DNA of 64,000 bases from Mucilaginibacter pineti (GTDB lineage: Bacteria > Bacteroidota > Bacteroidia > Sphingobacteriales > Sphingobacteriaceae): positions 1-64,000 of the forward strand of contig NZ_FNAI01000004.1 of assembly GCF_900101875.1 (NCBI RefSeq), read 5' to 3'. The notes beneath the pieces are model-generated. The model did not search any database. It had not been told where the DNA came from and saw nothing but the letters and a program-made list of their open reading frames with translations. The number at the start of each line of letters is the position of its first letter. Positions within the stretch are counted from its first letter, which is position 1. The position numbers and the translations under genes were made by a program. Below, one piece after another: positions 6,605 to 17,864 of this stretch.

Positions 6605-8989
6605 TTATTTCACCTCAAAGGTAAAATATTGGCTACCGGCATGGCCATCGGCGTCTATTCCTTGTACTAAACCTATGTATTTGCCGGTTTGGTCGGAGGT
6701 ATAGAACGACAATTGGCTCTTGTTTGTATCGCCTGTATTGATGTTAGGCGCCCAAAACAACAGATTTCTGAAATCCGGCACCCGGCTTTTTTCTGCAGCA
6801 TCGGTATCATATAGGGGCGAATAAAACTCCCTCTGCAGTTGCATCCCTTCGTAATCAAGTATTACTGCATGCGGATCCATTTCAACACCGCCGAGATCGC
6901 CTTTGTAGGTGGTGAAGCTCAGGATTCCTTCCGATACTGATGCGCCGTAAAAATACCGGTCCCTAATCACTTCCAGTTTTTTAACCTTTAGCGGATCTAT
7001 GGCCAAAACCTTATCTATGTTAAATACGGGCACATCATCAAGCAGCACCAGCGGGTCGCCTTCTAAAAATCCCCTCTCATTCAATACCTTTATGTGAAAC
7101 CTTTTTTGCGATCGTGTTACGTTTACCTCCCTAATGTATTCGCGCAGCACCTCTTCCATGGTAGTAAAGCGGGTATAGTTATCTAACAAATAGGTTTTAT
7201 AGGGCTTGCCGTAAAAACCGGCGCTATCAACCCCGCCATCATAAAAACGCTTTATTTTATTACCGGCATACATATTTTGTACCTGCGTGCCCAGGCTGCG
7301 TTCTTCCAGACCTTTTTGCATACCGGGGGTAAGTATTAGTTTGGGTTCGGTGTATTTTGAGTATTGTTCCGAAAACGAATTTAAAACATCAATACGGTAA
7401 CCTGTATCGCGTTCGGTATTGGTTTGAGCCACAATTTCGCCCGGACCAAACAGTTCTTTGGTGTTAAATATCAAACGGCCCAATGAATCGCTTTTGGCGG
7501 TATACAGCTGCACCCTTTTGCCGGGAACACTCAAATAGGCCACGATATCCTTTGCGGCGCTGCCGGTGGTGGTATTAACTATTTTTGCGGTAATTAGATG
7601 ATCATTATACTCGGGTAAAAAGTTAAACGCGGGTTTTCCATTACTGAGCACGTTGCTCCACAGAAACCTGCGCCACCCTTGCGATAGCATGAGATTATCC
7701 AGCGCTTCATCGGCTTCGGAACCGGTGTTTTTAAAGTAGTAGGCAGCATCTTCTATAGCGCCCCGCAAATCCGACCGCAGCCATAAGTAGCTATAAATAT
7801 CCCCGGTATCTGTTTGCTGCAAAGAATCAACCCGGTAAACCGACATGGAGAGGTTTGCGGGCGTTAGCTTACCCGCAGGGTTCGTTGCGGCAACATTAAC
7901 GCTCACTTTTTTACGGGTACTGTATTGGGGCTGATCTGCACTCCCTTCAATTAAAAGCTGCTGCTTTGGCCGTTTAAAATACAAACGTTCGCAAACCGGC
8001 TGCCGGGCGTTGTTAAAAATCGTGATGTGCGATACACCCTCGCCCAATTTATTTTTGTCCATAGTGAAGCTTGCCGGGCCGCCGCTAATAACAGCGCTTA
8101 ATGCTGCCGTAACCGTTTGCTCTGTATGTGCTAATAAATAAACCTCGCCGGCGTTTGCGTTGTTACTATTTACGGTGATACTGAGCTGGCCGCCATTATC
8201 TTTTAACTGCATTACAAAACCGCTGCTGCTAACTGTGGGCAAGCTGCTAATAACCGGACTGCCACTGCCCGTTTTAATAATAGCTTTATAAGTATTGCCT
8301 GCAACAGGCGTAAACACAAAGCTGCCTATCCCATACCTTAAAGGCCGAAAGCGCGCTACCGTATCATTATGCTGATCTATAACCGCTCCGCTATATGCAG
8401 TTAATCCTTTGCCATTGGGAGCAGTAACCTTAAAAGCCACTTTGCTGCTGATGCCTGCTACCAAACTACCGCCCTCGGGAAAAAACTGCACATCATAGGC
8501 GGCTGCTTCCTTAACCAGCACATCCGGCGATTTCAACGGGTTTATTATGGTTAGCTGCTTTTCGAAATAGTAATCGGCACCAAAATTCTTCATCCAATTG
8601 GTGTAGGCTCTCAGCTGATAGTTGCCGTTACTTACAGATACCGGTATGTATAACGAGCCGCTGCCTAAGCCGTTTTTCATGGCTATTTTGGCTTGTAGCA
8701 ATGTGTTGTGATCATCATCCAGCACATCAACATAAACTACCTTGCTTAAATTAAATAGCTTGTGGGTATCAGCATTAACACAATAAACCTTTAACCATAA
8801 AATTTCGCCGGGCAGGTAGGTGCTTTTATCGGTATGTACAAATACTTTTTCCTGTACGGTTGCCTGCTGGTATTGGTTAAAGCTTTGGGTTAGCTGTGCT
8901 GTTGCCTGTGCAAAGCAATTTGCCTGCAAAGCCAGCAGTACCAAAATTGGTAAAGCTATAAGTTTGGCAACATCATTTATTTTTCTCAT
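6605..8989 (-). CDS. Secreted MG2-like protein with TonB-plug-like C-terminus
   Basis: I chose the ATG at 8989 (MRKINDVAKL, then a hydrophobic stretch ending NCFAQ) because a start at 9112 would overlap the upstream gene and lacks a signal peptide. The mature protein (about 765 residues) opens with an alpha-2-macroglobulin MG2-like domain (KVFVHTDKSTYLPGE, then KVYCVNAD) and ends with a plug-like segment (DPLVLLDDVPV, then DPLKVKKLEVI). It is exported, probably to the periplasm or outer membrane. It is the last gene of a four-gene cluster with a TonB receptor and a DUF4249 lipoprotein and presumably works with them; the substrate is unknown. Confidence 0.8.
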   Translation of the reverse strand: MRKINDVAKLIALPILVLLALQANCFAQATAQLTQSFNQYQQATVQEKVFVHTDKSTYLPGEILWLKVYCVNADTHKLFNLSKVVYVDVLDDDHNTLLQAKIAMKNGLGSGSLYIPVSVSNGNYQLRAYTNWMKNFGADYYFEKQLTIINPLKSPDVLVKEAAAYDVQFFPEGGSLVAGISSKVAFKVTAPNGKGLTAYSGAVIDQHNDTVARFRPLRYGIGSFVFTPVAGNTYKAIIKTGSGSPVISSLPTVSSSGFVMQLKDNGGQLSITVNSNNANAGEVYLLAHTEQTVTAALSAVISGGPASFTMDKNKLGEGVSHITIFNNARQPVCERLYFKRPKQQLLIEGSADQPQYSTRKKVSVNVAATNPAGKLTPANLSMSVYRVDSLQQTDTGDIYSYLWLRSDLRGAIEDAAYYFKNTGSEADEALDNLMLSQGWRRFLWSNVLSNGKPAFNFLPEYNDHLITAKIVNTTTGSAAKDIVAYLSVPGKRVQLYTAKSDSLGRLIFNTKELFGPGEIVAQTNTERDTGYRIDVLNSFSEQYSKYTEPKLILTPGMQKGLEERSLGTQVQNMYAGNKIKRFYDGGVDSAGFYGKPYKTYLLDNYTRFTTMEEVLREYIREVNVTRSQKRFHIKVLNERGFLEGDPLVLLDDVPVFNIDKVLAIDPLKVKKLEVIRDRYFYGASVSEGILSFTTYKGDLGGVEMDPHAVILDYEGMQLQREFYSPLYDTDAAEKSRVPDFRNLLFWAPNINTGDTNKSQLSFYTSDQTGKYIGLVQGIDADGHAGSQYFTFEVK

Positions 8990-9017
8990 ACCCAAAACAA
9001 GGTTTGTTTTATTGTTT

Positions 9018-10184
9018 TTATTTTTCTTTCCAGAAGGATGGCGGCTGAACCCGGCCCCGGATACGGCAATCAGCGCAATCAATACTTGTAAATGTATAAC
9101 CAAGAATATCACGCATTGACGCTATTTGTGTAAGGGCAATGGCACCGCCTTTAATAATGTTAACTTCTACATCGTTCACACCTAACTTATTTTTAAAAAG
9201 GGCTGTATCTGCCGAGCATTGAAAAGGGTATACCGGAGTCCATGTTTGGGGTAGTTGGCTATTATCAATAAATATTCTTTTTGATTGTACGTTGGTTACG
9301 CTTATGTACCCTATCACCGGCTCGGCAGGGTTACTTATACAGTGAATATTACCCATCAGCTGCGATGGCTGCGCGTCAAAAATACTTCCTAATTGCTCTG
9401 TGTTTTTTTTAATGTTTTCCCAAAAAGCATAGGCCTCTTTGGTTAGCGTGTACTGTCTTACTAAAATGGAATACCGCAACTCTATTTTTTCCGATTCGGC
9501 CGGAATGGTGATCAGTGGTGCCTGATATATCACATCCTGACCAAGTTTTGCCGATGAACCAATAAGTATATTGCTTGATACGTCACCTGTAAAGCAATAA
9601 AATGTTTGCTCATCGCTGGTTCGTTGCCTCAACTTGTTCGAATCCTGATCGACTATATAATTCGACTGGAACTTGGTGTGAAAACGCCAGGTTTCGGCAA
9701 AATCCCAGCGGTAATAACGGCTGTTGTTAGTGACATCGTGCGTATTAACGTATAAACGCAGGTTATTTCCCTCGGGTATAAAACCAATGCTATCAATAGG
9801 CAGAGTTGGTTTGTTTGCCGTATAGTCTGATGCGTATTCCTTCCCATCGGGCGTTTTTATATGCAGCCGATATTTTTTGGTGGGATCGAGGTTCATGGGG
9901 CCTATGGCGTACTTCCCGCTGCCAATCTGCAGCAGGGCAAATGAATTGCCCGCCTCGCTTTCAACAGTAACTTCACAATTATCTACACCTGCCGTACTTA
10001 TAGCATCGGCTATATTAACAGTGCGGGTTAGTTTAAAAATGGTTGAATCATTACCGGTATTTATCACGCCTTCTACCACCAGGTAATTATTATTACTGCT
10101 GATAACCGGTGGATTATATGGTTTTTTACAAGCCGCGTACGTAGCCGTTAGCAATATAACACACCATATATATTTATTTTTCAT
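9018..10184 (-). CDS. DUF4249 family lipoprotein
   Basis: The start at 10184 gives MKNKYIWCVILLTATYAACKK, a lipoprotein signal with lipobox TYAAC; the longer frame to 10313 overlaps the receptor gene and has no signal. The mature part (NYLVVEGVINTGNDSTIFKLTRT, with a late CADCRIRG) follows the DUF4249 pattern: two beta-rich domains and conserved cysteines near the end. DUF4249 proteins are encoded directly after TonB-dependent receptors in Bacteroidota and are thought to be their surface or periplasmic partners. The gene lies 64 bases after the receptor stop. Confidence 0.85.
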   Translation of the reverse strand: MKNKYIWCVILLTATYAACKKPYNPPVISSNNNYLVVEGVINTGNDSTIFKLTRTVNIADAISTAGVDNCEVTVESEAGNSFALLQIGSGKYAIGPMNLDPTKKYRLHIKTPDGKEYASDYTANKPTLPIDSIGFIPEGNNLRLYVNTHDVTNNSRYYRWDFAETWRFHTKFQSNYIVDQDSNKLRQRTSDEQTFYCFTGDVSSNILIGSSAKLGQDVIYQAPLITIPAESEKIELRYSILVRQYTLTKEAYAFWENIKKNTEQLGSIFDAQPSQLMGNIHCISNPAEPVIGYISVTNVQSKRIFIDNSQLPQTWTPVYPFQCSADTALFKNKLGVNDVEVNIIKGGAIALTQIASMRDILGYTFTSIDCADCRIRGRVQPPSFWKEK

Positions 10185-10248
10185 TATCATTTTACCTTGT
10201 TTTTCAAGTATGCCTTCGCGCTTCATGTATTTATCCTCCCTCCTCATT

Positions 10249-13023
10249 TTAAAACCTGATGTTATAATTAATAAATGGTATTGGTTTGGCAAAAATGGAG
10301 AGCTTAAACCCACTTATTACGCCTGCGCCCGTTGTAAAATAGGTGGAATAAGCATTTTGCCTGCCGGTAAGGTTATACACCCCAATAGTGAACGAGTTAT
10401 GTGTTAACTGGTGCACTTTGTGGTTACCCTCTATATTCATAGAAAAATCTGACCGGAAGTAATCTGGGATGCGGTACTGGTTCCTATCCGAATAATAAAC
10501 CCGCTCCGAACCTGCATAATAGTATTTGGCTACAGGCAACGTTATTGGTCTGCCGGTGCTATAAGTAACGTTTAACGATACGCTGAACCGGTGCGAAAAC
10601 CTGTAATTACCTATAAAGTTAAAGTCATGCGGCTTATCAAAGTTAGCAGGGTAATAAGCGCCGCCGTTTATCAGTTCGCCCGCGTTGGGGTCGGTTTGTC
10701 TTAAAAATGTGCGCGAGTAGGTATAGCTTATCCAGCCGTTGGCTTTACCGGTTGTTTTTTTAATCAAAAACTCAACGCCGTAAGCTTTGCCCTCGGTGCC
10801 TAAAACATCGTTTTCGATGTGATGATTTAGCACCAGGTTGGCACCGCTGCGGTAATCCAAATAATCTCTAAGCCGTTTATAGTAAACCTCAACAGAGGTT
10901 TCAATGGTGTTTGATTGCAGGTTATGATAAATTCCTAATGATACCTGGTCGCCGTATTGGGGTTTAATGTTAGGATCGCTCAGTTGCCAAACATCCGTTG
11001 GGGCTATGGCTGTGGTATTGGAGAGCAGGTGAATGTATTGCCTTAAAGTATTATAGCCCCCCTTTAGCGACAGGTTATCACCCAGGTTATACCTTGCCGA
11101 CAACCTTATTTCGGGCCCCGAATATGTTTTTATTAATTTGTTGTTACCATAGTTGGTACTGTCAATAAAGTTTGATGGCGTTTTGGGCAGATTGGGTGCA
11201 TAGTTGTAAACATTTTGCGGCCCCAGGTAATTATACAGCGAATACCTAACACCGGCACTAACCGAAAGATCGTCGGTAAAATCATATTTATCGCCCAGGT
11301 AAATGCCACTTTCCAGCGCTTGCTGCGCAGGTACAATGTCTGGCTGCACTAATGATTGCGGGGAATTGGGCTCATAATTACCCGGATGCAGTTTATAGTA
11401 AATACTGTTTAAGCCAAAGTTAATGGTGTTTTTGCGGTTGAGGTAATAAGTAAAATCGGCCTTAAAGTTTGTTTGGTTGATATCAAAATTGAGCTTATAG
11501 GCATTTACAGGATTATCAAAACTGGCAATATCATATTGATAATGATCTACCCCGGCGGTAAGCACGCTAAACAGTTTATCATTAAAGTTGTGTTTCCATT
11601 TGATATTAGCGTTGCGGTTGCTGTAACTGTACGCGGTATCGCTGTTCAGCTTAAACTTATCTTTGCTGAGGTAGGTTGTTATATAGATGTTGTTCTTATC
11701 GTCTATCTGGTGGCTTATATCGAGGTTAACATCGTAGAATGAGGCCTGACTGTGTTTATACTCTTCGGGCAGAAGTTTAAGCAGCCAATCAGAATAAGTG
11801 GTACGGCCACCGAGAGAAAACGATGTTTTATCTGAAATAATTGGCCCTTCTACATTAAGCCTGCTGGTGATAAGCCCGATACCTGCCGAGCCGGTAAATT
11901 TCTTTTTATTGCCCTCGCGATTAGTAACATCTAAAACTGAAGATAAACGTCCGCCAAACTTTTCGGGGATGCTGCTTTTGTACAGTTCCACGTCTTTTAC
12001 AATATCCGGGTTAAATGCCGAGAAGAACCCAAAGAAATGTGATGGATTATAAATGGTAGCATCATTCATCAGAATAAGGTTTTGGTCGGCCGAACCGCCG
12101 CGTACATTAAAACCGGTTGTGGCTTCGCCTACAGATTGTACGCCCGGCAGTGTTAATACTACACGTAGTATATCGGCTTCGCCAAATACGGTGGGCACCT
12201 GTTTTATGCTTTTTATATCTAAGCGATTTACGCCTAATTGTACGTTCCTTACATTGGCTACTTTTTCTGCCGATATTTTTACCTCCTTAAGACTGGTAAC
12301 CTGGTCATGCATTTCAATGATCATTTTACCATCGGAGTAAAGTACTATTTGCCGGCGGGTATCACGCATTCCCAAACCACGAACGCTTAAAATCTGCCTG
12401 CCCTTTGGCAGGGTAATGGTGAAATAGCCAAACTGATCTGTAACTACGCCGCTTTTGGTATTGGTAACATAAATACTGGCCCCAATTACTGATTCGCCCG
12501 ATTTGCTATCACGTACATAGCCGGATATGGTAGCTTTGCCCTGGCCTATCACATTGGTTTTATTGCCTATTTCGTACAGCTTATTTTCGGTTGTGGCTTC
12601 GGGTACTTTTACCTCTTTGGTATCGTAATCGGCTATGGGCTGGGGTATGGTATTTGCCGGCAGGTTATCGGTTTTGCTGCCAAAATATCCGGCTGCAAGT
12701 CCGGTTTGTATGGCGCGGCCTTTTGTAAAAAACACTTGCCCCCCGGTTATGGCGTATTTGAAACCGGTATTTTTAAAGGCCATACCCAGTACGGCATCCA
12801 ACGGCAAATTATTGGCTTGCAGCGTAACTTTCAGGCTATCAAACTGCATGGGGTCATAGTAAAAATGATACCCGGTTTTAGCTTCCAGATCGGTTACAAA
12901 CTGTTCAATACGCACCTGTTGAAAATTTACACTAACTGATTTTACCTTAGTTTGCTGGGCATAGCCAAACTTTAGTAACAGCAACAGGCAAAAACTCAGA
13001 AAGTAGATTTTTCTCATCGGCAT
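10249..13023 (-). CDS. TonB-dependent receptor with N-terminal STN and carboxypeptidase-like domains
   Basis: A signal peptide (MRKIYFLSFCLLLLLKFGYAQ; the start may be 13017) is followed by a secretin/TonB short N-terminal (STN) domain (about residues 30-110), a carboxypeptidase-D regulatory-like beta sandwich (SGYVRDSKSGESVIGASIYV), the plug (TVFGEADILRVVLTLPGVQS, FNVRGGSADQNLILMND) and a beta barrel ending in Phe. It imports a ligand over the outer membrane using TonB energy. The STN domain often signals an anti-sigma (FecR) regulator, but none is in the window. It is the second gene of the minus-strand cluster; the substrate is not predictable. Confidence 0.92.
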   Translation of the reverse strand: MPMRKIYFLSFCLLLLLKFGYAQQTKVKSVSVNFQQVRIEQFVTDLEAKTGYHFYYDPMQFDSLKVTLQANNLPLDAVLGMAFKNTGFKYAITGGQVFFTKGRAIQTGLAAGYFGSKTDNLPANTIPQPIADYDTKEVKVPEATTENKLYEIGNKTNVIGQGKATISGYVRDSKSGESVIGASIYVTNTKSGVVTDQFGYFTITLPKGRQILSVRGLGMRDTRRQIVLYSDGKMIIEMHDQVTSLKEVKISAEKVANVRNVQLGVNRLDIKSIKQVPTVFGEADILRVVLTLPGVQSVGEATTGFNVRGGSADQNLILMNDATIYNPSHFFGFFSAFNPDIVKDVELYKSSIPEKFGGRLSSVLDVTNREGNKKKFTGSAGIGLITSRLNVEGPIISDKTSFSLGGRTTYSDWLLKLLPEEYKHSQASFYDVNLDISHQIDDKNNIYITTYLSKDKFKLNSDTAYSYSNRNANIKWKHNFNDKLFSVLTAGVDHYQYDIASFDNPVNAYKLNFDINQTNFKADFTYYLNRKNTINFGLNSIYYKLHPGNYEPNSPQSLVQPDIVPAQQALESGIYLGDKYDFTDDLSVSAGVRYSLYNYLGPQNVYNYAPNLPKTPSNFIDSTNYGNNKLIKTYSGPEIRLSARYNLGDNLSLKGGYNTLRQYIHLLSNTTAIAPTDVWQLSDPNIKPQYGDQVSLGIYHNLQSNTIETSVEVYYKRLRDYLDYRSGANLVLNHHIENDVLGTEGKAYGVEFLIKKTTGKANGWISYTYSRTFLRQTDPNAGELINGGAYYPANFDKPHDFNFIGNYRFSHRFSVSLNVTYSTGRPITLPVAKYYYAGSERVYYSDRNQYRIPDYFRSDFSMNIEGNHKVHQLTHNSFTIGVYNLTGRQNAYSTYFTTGAGVISGFKLSIFAKPIPFINYNIRF

Positions 13024-13113
13024 GTATTATTTCCGTACGTGGTATTGGCCAAATGGCTACCGGCATACAGAATTATTGTTTAGCTTAAAGGCCTTTTTTG
13101 AGGGCTTTGGGTG

Positions 13114-13854
13114 TTATAATTGGTCGTACCGGGCGGCTATTAATGCCATTGCTTTATCCGGATTGTCTTTATACTTTATCTTGTTGGCTTTTATGTATTG
13201 CTGCAGTTCTTTTTTCTTATCCTTTAAAACGTTCAGCAGTCCGCTTTGCCCGCCTATGCTATAATAGGTATTGCCCTTTTTCAGGTAATAGTATTTATTC
13301 TGCGTAAAAAAGACCTCTATAGTTGTTGCTGTTGACGAGGTTTGGATATTCTTTGTCCACTTTACAAGCGCCTGCACGTTTCCTTTGTACACCTCGTCAT
13401 AAAATCCTGTTCTGATAGGCGAACTTGTATTAAGTGAGTCTGTAGTTATATACACAAAGTGGTGGTTAAGCAAATCGAAACTTTGTAAACGCTCGTTAAG
13501 CAGGGCAAACCGCGAGAAGTTATTATATAGCAAAACAGCCACTATATCCTTATTCATATCATACATCATGGGTACGTTGTTGTACACTATGCCATCATAC
13601 ACAACTTCGCCGGGCCTGAATTCATAAATATCCTGAAAATAGGCGTTCCCTTTTATAGTAGGATCATAGAGGTTATATTCGGGGCCATTGTATAAACGCG
13701 ACTGCTGACCAATTGCAGCATTAAAAAAACCTACGGCCGGTGAAGACGCCATAGCTTGCGCAGTGCTATCGCCGGAGGCTGCCTGCCCCAAACAATAACT
13801 GCAACAAAAAAAACTGACGATAAAACAAATACCGGGAAGTAGTTTATTCATCAT
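13114..13854 (-). CDS. Conserved secreted protein upstream of the TonB receptor
   Basis: This 246-residue protein has a signal peptide (MMNKLLPGICFIVSFFCC, ending SYCLGQ). The segments GNAYFQDIYEFRPGEVVYDGIVYNNVPMMYD (shortened here to its landmarks FRPGEVVYDG and VPMMYD) and a lysine-rich end (LKDKKKELQQYIK) belong to a family of uncharacterised secreted Bacteroidota proteins. It lies 90 bases before the receptor in the same direction and is probably cotranscribed. The function is unknown. Confidence 0.7.
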   Translation of the reverse strand: MMNKLLPGICFIVSFFCCSYCLGQAASGDSTAQAMASSPAVGFFNAAIGQQSRLYNGPEYNLYDPTIKGNAYFQDIYEFRPGEVVYDGIVYNNVPMMYDMNKDIVAVLLYNNFSRFALLNERLQSFDLLNHHFVYITTDSLNTSSPIRTGFYDEVYKGNVQALVKWTKNIQTSSTATTIEVFFTQNKYYYLKKGNTYYSIGGQSGLLNVLKDKKKELQQYIKANKIKYKDNPDKAMALIAARYDQL

Positions 13855-14037
13855 TTAGGTTCGGTTATAAAAATTGAATTTACGTTACTTTATCCTAAAA
13901 ATCAAATATTGTAATAAATACACTATCGTATTAATCAGGGCACAATAGCTTCTTATAATATCGTTGGTTATCAATACATTATTACGCAGGTTTAAAACTG
14001 TTTGCTACAGCACTTGTTAAATAATAAATCCATAGCC

Positions 14038-14649
14038 ATGACCAACGCCTTTGAAAATATTCCTGAACAGCAAAAAGGGGAACAAACCGATTTCATTCAC
14101 TTTGCCGATGCGGAAACACGACAAAAAGCGCACAACCTTTTCCTGCTGGCGAAAGAGCGCTTAAAAGACATATCCAACTGGCACCAAATCAGCGGACCAG
14201 GGTCATCAAAATTTTCACTTACCGATGCGCAGGGCAATGAGCTGTACCGCATGGCCCAAAAGGATGATTATTTTTATATCGACCTGCCGGCGCCTGGTTC
14301 TATTGCAGGCAGCGGGCTTGATTGGGTTATGATTGAATCTATAGAAGAACATGAGGATGCCAATGCCGAAAGTGAGTTTATTACCATTACCGTGCGGCCC
14401 GTGGTAAACCCCCGGAAGCCGGATACCGCCATAGCCAATTTTTATGACCATAGCGCCACCAATACCTTTATTGTTGAACGCTATCTGAATCACGTAAGCG
14501 CCGCGGTACACGGCCGCAATGAAGTGCCAAACACTAAGGATACTAATATTTTTGATACCATACGCAATACCATTATTGCCTTAACCGCAAGTGTAGGCTT
14601 ATCGGGCCCGCAATGGAAAGCTTTGGTAGAGGGTTTGTTGAAGGAGTAA
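14038..14649 (+). CDS. Hypothetical cytoplasmic protein
   Basis: I chose the ATG at 14038 (MTNAFENIPEQQ) over 14002, which adds a poorly conserved-looking leader. The 203-residue product has no signal or membrane segment. It contains an acidic central region (IESIEEHEDANAESEF) and a C-terminal helix. I recognise no family. It is a single gene convergent with infB, sharing a bidirectional terminator. Confidence 0.6.
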   Translation: MTNAFENIPEQQKGEQTDFIHFADAETRQKAHNLFLLAKERLKDISNWHQISGPGSSKFSLTDAQGNELYRMAQKDDYFYIDLPAPGSIAGSGLDWVMIESIEEHEDANAESEFITITVRPVVNPRKPDTAIANFYDHSATNTFIVERYLNHVSAAVHGRNEVPNTKDTNIFDTIRNTIIALTASVGLSGPQWKALVEGLLKE

Positions 14650-14701
14650 TGGAATTTAAGCTAAGCTATCCGGTTTACCTAAAAATAACGGCAAACAAAA
14701 A

Positions 14702-14728
14702 AAGGGCCGATCTTATGGATCGGCCCTT
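14702..14728 (-). terminator. Terminator of infB (bidirectional)
   Basis: AAGGGCCGATC (14702-14712) pairs perfectly with GATCGGCCCTT (14718-14728) over an 11-bp stem. A run of T follows in the infB direction. It can also serve the convergent plus-strand gene. Confidence 0.85.
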
Positions 14729-14748
14729 GATATTTTATGTAAGTGTTA

Positions 14749-17700
14749 TTACAATTTACGTTTTACTTCAACATTTTCGTAAGCTTCAACAATGTCGCCA
14801 ACTTCAATGTTATTAAAGTTTTGGATGTTTAAACCGCACTCGTAGCCGGTTAATACTTCCTTAACATCGTCTTTAAAGCGTTTCAGTGAAGCAAGCTCGC
14901 CAGTGTAAATAACCACACCATCACGAACTATGCGGATCTTGCTGTTACGGTTAATTTTACCATCCAGCACCATACAACCTGCAATGGTACCAACCTTACT
15001 GATTTTGAAGGTTTCGCGGATTTCAACATTCGCAACAATCTTCTCTTCAAACGTTGGTGCAAGCATACCTTCCATCGCCGCTTTTATCTCGTTGATAGCG
15101 TCGTAGATGATAGAGTATAACCTGATATCGATCTGCTCAGCCTCGGCTAATTTACGGGCACTGCCTGACGGACGAACCTGGAAACCGATGATGATTGCAT
15201 CTGATGCAGATGCCAGCAATACGTCTGATTCGGAGATCTGACCAACTGCTTTTGATATAATGTTAACCTGTATCTGCTCGGTAGATAGTTTAAGCAATGA
15301 ATCTGACAATGCTTCGATTGATCCATCCACGTCACCTTTAACAATAATGTTAAGTTCCTTAAAGTTACCAACTGCCAAACGGCGGCCAATTTCATCAAGA
15401 GTGATGTGTTTCTGGGTACGCAAGCCTTGCTCACGTTGTAACTGTAAACGTTTGTTTGCAATTTCACGTGCTTCCGGTTCGCTTTCCAGCGCGTTGAATT
15501 TATCGCCCGCTGTTGGTGCGCCCTGCATACCCAATACCTGTACCGGCGTTGATGGCCCTGCAGATTCAACCCTTTGGCCGCGCTCATTGGTCAATGCCTT
15601 AACACGACCGCTGTAACAACCTGCCAAAATAGGATCACCCACTTTTAACCTGCCCGCCTGTACCAATATAGTGGTAACAATACCGCGGCCTTTATCTAAA
15701 GCTGCCTCAATTACGGTACCTACGGCACGTTTGTTAGGGTTAGCTTTAAGTTCAAGCAATTCGGCTTCAAGCAATACTTTTTCTAATAACAGTTCGACAT
15801 TTAAACCGGTTTTGGCCGATATTTCCTGCGACTGGTATTTACCGCCCCACTCTTCAACCAAAATATTCATGGCAGATAGTTGCTCACGGATCTTATCCGC
15901 ATTGGCACCCGGTCTGTCTATTTTGTTAAAGGCGAAGATGATTGGTGCACCGGCAGCCTGCGCGTGGTTTATGGCCTCGCGGGTTTGCGGCATCACGCTA
16001 TCGTCGGCAGCAATTACTATAATTACAATATCTGTTACCTGTGCACCCCTTGCACGCATGGCGGTAAACGCCTCGTGACCCGGTGTATCCAGGAATGTTA
16101 TTTTTCCTTTATTATCTGGCAACGTTACTTCATAGGCACCAATGTGCTGGGTAATACCCCCGGCTTCGCCGCCTATTACGTTGGTTTTGCGGATAAAATC
16201 CAGCAATGAAGTTTTACCATGATCCACGTGACCCATTATGGTTACAATTGGCGCACGGGCTACCAGATCAGCCGGATCATCCGGTTGGTCAAGGTTGGCT
16301 TCTTCATCCTGTGGTTTTACAAACTCAACCTGGTAGCCAAACTCATCAGCAACAATGCTTAGGGTTTCGGCATCCAAACGCTGGTTGATAGACACAAACA
16401 TACCCAAACTCATACAAGTTGAGATAATTTGTGTTACCGATACATCCATCATCAATGCTAACTCGTTTGCCGTAACAAACTCTGTAACTTTTAACACTTT
16501 TGATTGTGCATCCTGCTCCATTGCCAGCTCTTCGGCAGTTGCGGCAACGTCATCACGTTTTTGACGACGGAATTTAGCACGCTGTGCAAACTTACCAGAC
16601 TTACCTGCTCCGCTTAAACGTGCAAGTGTAGCCTTGATCTGATCCTGGATATCTTTTTCTGATGGTTCCTCTTTAGGACCGCTGCTTTGTGGTGCATTGT
16701 TACGGTTACCTCTAAAGTCCGGACGGTTACCGCCGCCTTGCTGAGGGCCGCCGTTTCCTGGTGCACCGTTGGTACGGTTCCTGAAATCGGGACGGTTAGG
16801 GTTAATGGTACCACCGCCCGAAGGAGGTGTACTTTGGCCCTGCTGCGGATTGTGCGGATGATTACCACCGCCACCACCTTGCTGTGGATTACCCTGGCTA
16901 TCTTTACGTTTCCTTTTGCGTTTATGATCTGCCGCGCTGTTGGCGCTTGATGATGATGCTACAGGGTTACGCTTAGGCGCATTTACAGGTAACTGTATTT
17001 TTCCAATAATTTTGGGGCCGGTAAGGCGCTCGGCATTGGCACGTATCACATCATCCTCCGGTGCTTCTTCAACAGGCGCAGCGGGTGGTGGTGTTACAGG
17101 TGCCGCAGCAACAGGAGCAGGCGCGGGTGTTGGTACCGGTGCTGGTGTTACAACCGGTGCCTTTGGTTCTTCAACCTTTGGCGCTTCGGCAACAACAGGT
17201 GCTTTTGGCTCCTCAACCTTTGGTGTTTCAACAACAACAGGTTTCGGTGCTTCGGCCACGGGCTCTGGTTTTGGCTCGGGAGCCACAACAACAGGTGCTT
17301 TAACCTCTTCGGCTTTTGGCGCTTCAACAACAGCAGGCTTTTCGGCCGCTGGCTGTGGTTTTGCATTCAGGTTATTAAGGTCAATTTTACCAATTACCTT
17401 AACACCCGGCAAAACGTCATTGCGCTCTTCGGTTTTTTCGGGAGCAGCAGGCTCAACCGGTTTTGGTTTTTCGGCCTGTGGCGAAGCATAATGACCGGTA
17501 TTCTTGATCAGGATCTCTTCGTTTTCAAAATCGCGTGAACGGCGATTTTCTACAGGCTTCTCAGGAAACGGTGCAGTCTCTTCCTTCCTGATCTTTCCAA
17601 TACTTATCTGCTTGGCTTCCTCTTTAATACTTTTGTCAACAGCAAATTCCTTCAACAGTGCATTGTACATGTCGCCATCCAGCTTCGCCATAGGTTGCTT

Positions 17701-17805
17701 ATCAACCTTATAGCCTTTTGTAGCCAAAAAATCGACAATGGTACCCATACCAATGTTGAGTTCTTTTACCGCCTTAATTAATTTTATTGATTTGTCTTCT
17801 GACAT
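14749..17805 (-). CDS. infB: Translation initiation factor IF-2
   Basis: IF-2 is the GTPase that brings initiator tRNA to the 30S subunit. The N-terminal IF-2 helix-bundle domain (residues 1-60) is followed by a long low-complexity Pro/Ala/Val/Glu linker with repeated [16 protein letters not shown] units and an Asn/Gly/Pro-rich stretch. Then come the G domain (GHVDHGKT near residue 525, [12 protein letters not shown]) and domains II-IV. The length of 1018 residues is typical of long Bacteroidota IF-2. It is the last gene of rimP-nusA-infB. Confidence 0.98.
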   Translation of the reverse strand: MSEDKSIKLIKAVKELNIGMGTIVDFLATKGYKVDKQPMAKLDGDMYNALLKEFAVDKSIKEEAKQISIGKIRKEETAPFPEKPVENRRSRDFENEEILIKNTGHYASPQAEKPKPVEPAAPEKTEERNDVLPGVKVIGKIDLNNLNAKPQPAAEKPAVVEAPKAEEVKAPVVVAPEPKPEPVAEAPKPVVVETPKVEEPKAPVVAEAPKVEEPKAPVVTPAPVPTPAPAPVAAAPVTPPPAAPVEEAPEDDVIRANAERLTGPKIIGKIQLPVNAPKRNPVASSSSANSAADHKRKRKRKDSQGNPQQGGGGGNHPHNPQQGQSTPPSGGGTINPNRPDFRNRTNGAPGNGGPQQGGGNRPDFRGNRNNAPQSSGPKEEPSEKDIQDQIKATLARLSGAGKSGKFAQRAKFRRQKRDDVAATAEELAMEQDAQSKVLKVTEFVTANELALMMDVSVTQIISTCMSLGMFVSINQRLDAETLSIVADEFGYQVEFVKPQDEEANLDQPDDPADLVARAPIVTIMGHVDHGKTSLLDFIRKTNVIGGEAGGITQHIGAYEVTLPDNKGKITFLDTPGHEAFTAMRARGAQVTDIVIIVIAADDSVMPQTREAINHAQAAGAPIIFAFNKIDRPGANADKIREQLSAMNILVEEWGGKYQSQEISAKTGLNVELLLEKVLLEAELLELKANPNKRAVGTVIEAALDKGRGIVTTILVQAGRLKVGDPILAGCYSGRVKALTNERGQRVESAGPSTPVQVLGMQGAPTAGDKFNALESEPEAREIANKRLQLQREQGLRTQKHITLDEIGRRLAVGNFKELNIIVKGDVDGSIEALSDSLLKLSTEQIQVNIISKAVGQISESDVLLASASDAIIIGFQVRPSGSARKLAEAEQIDIRLYSIIYDAINEIKAAMEGMLAPTFEEKIVANVEIRETFKISKVGTIAGCMVLDGKINRNSKIRIVRDGVVIYTGELASLKRFKDDVKEVLTGYECGLNIQNFNNIEVGDIVEAYENVEVKRKL

Positions 17806-17864
17806 TTATTATGTTTTCTCTGCTAATTATCGCAAAAATACGATTTTAATTTTGGTTATTATGC

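Noticed and set aside
16940..17491. Plus-strand ORF of 183 codons rich in Gly/Ala/Thr
   Set aside because: It is antisense to the repetitive Pro/Ala linker of infB; the linker codons create the open frame.
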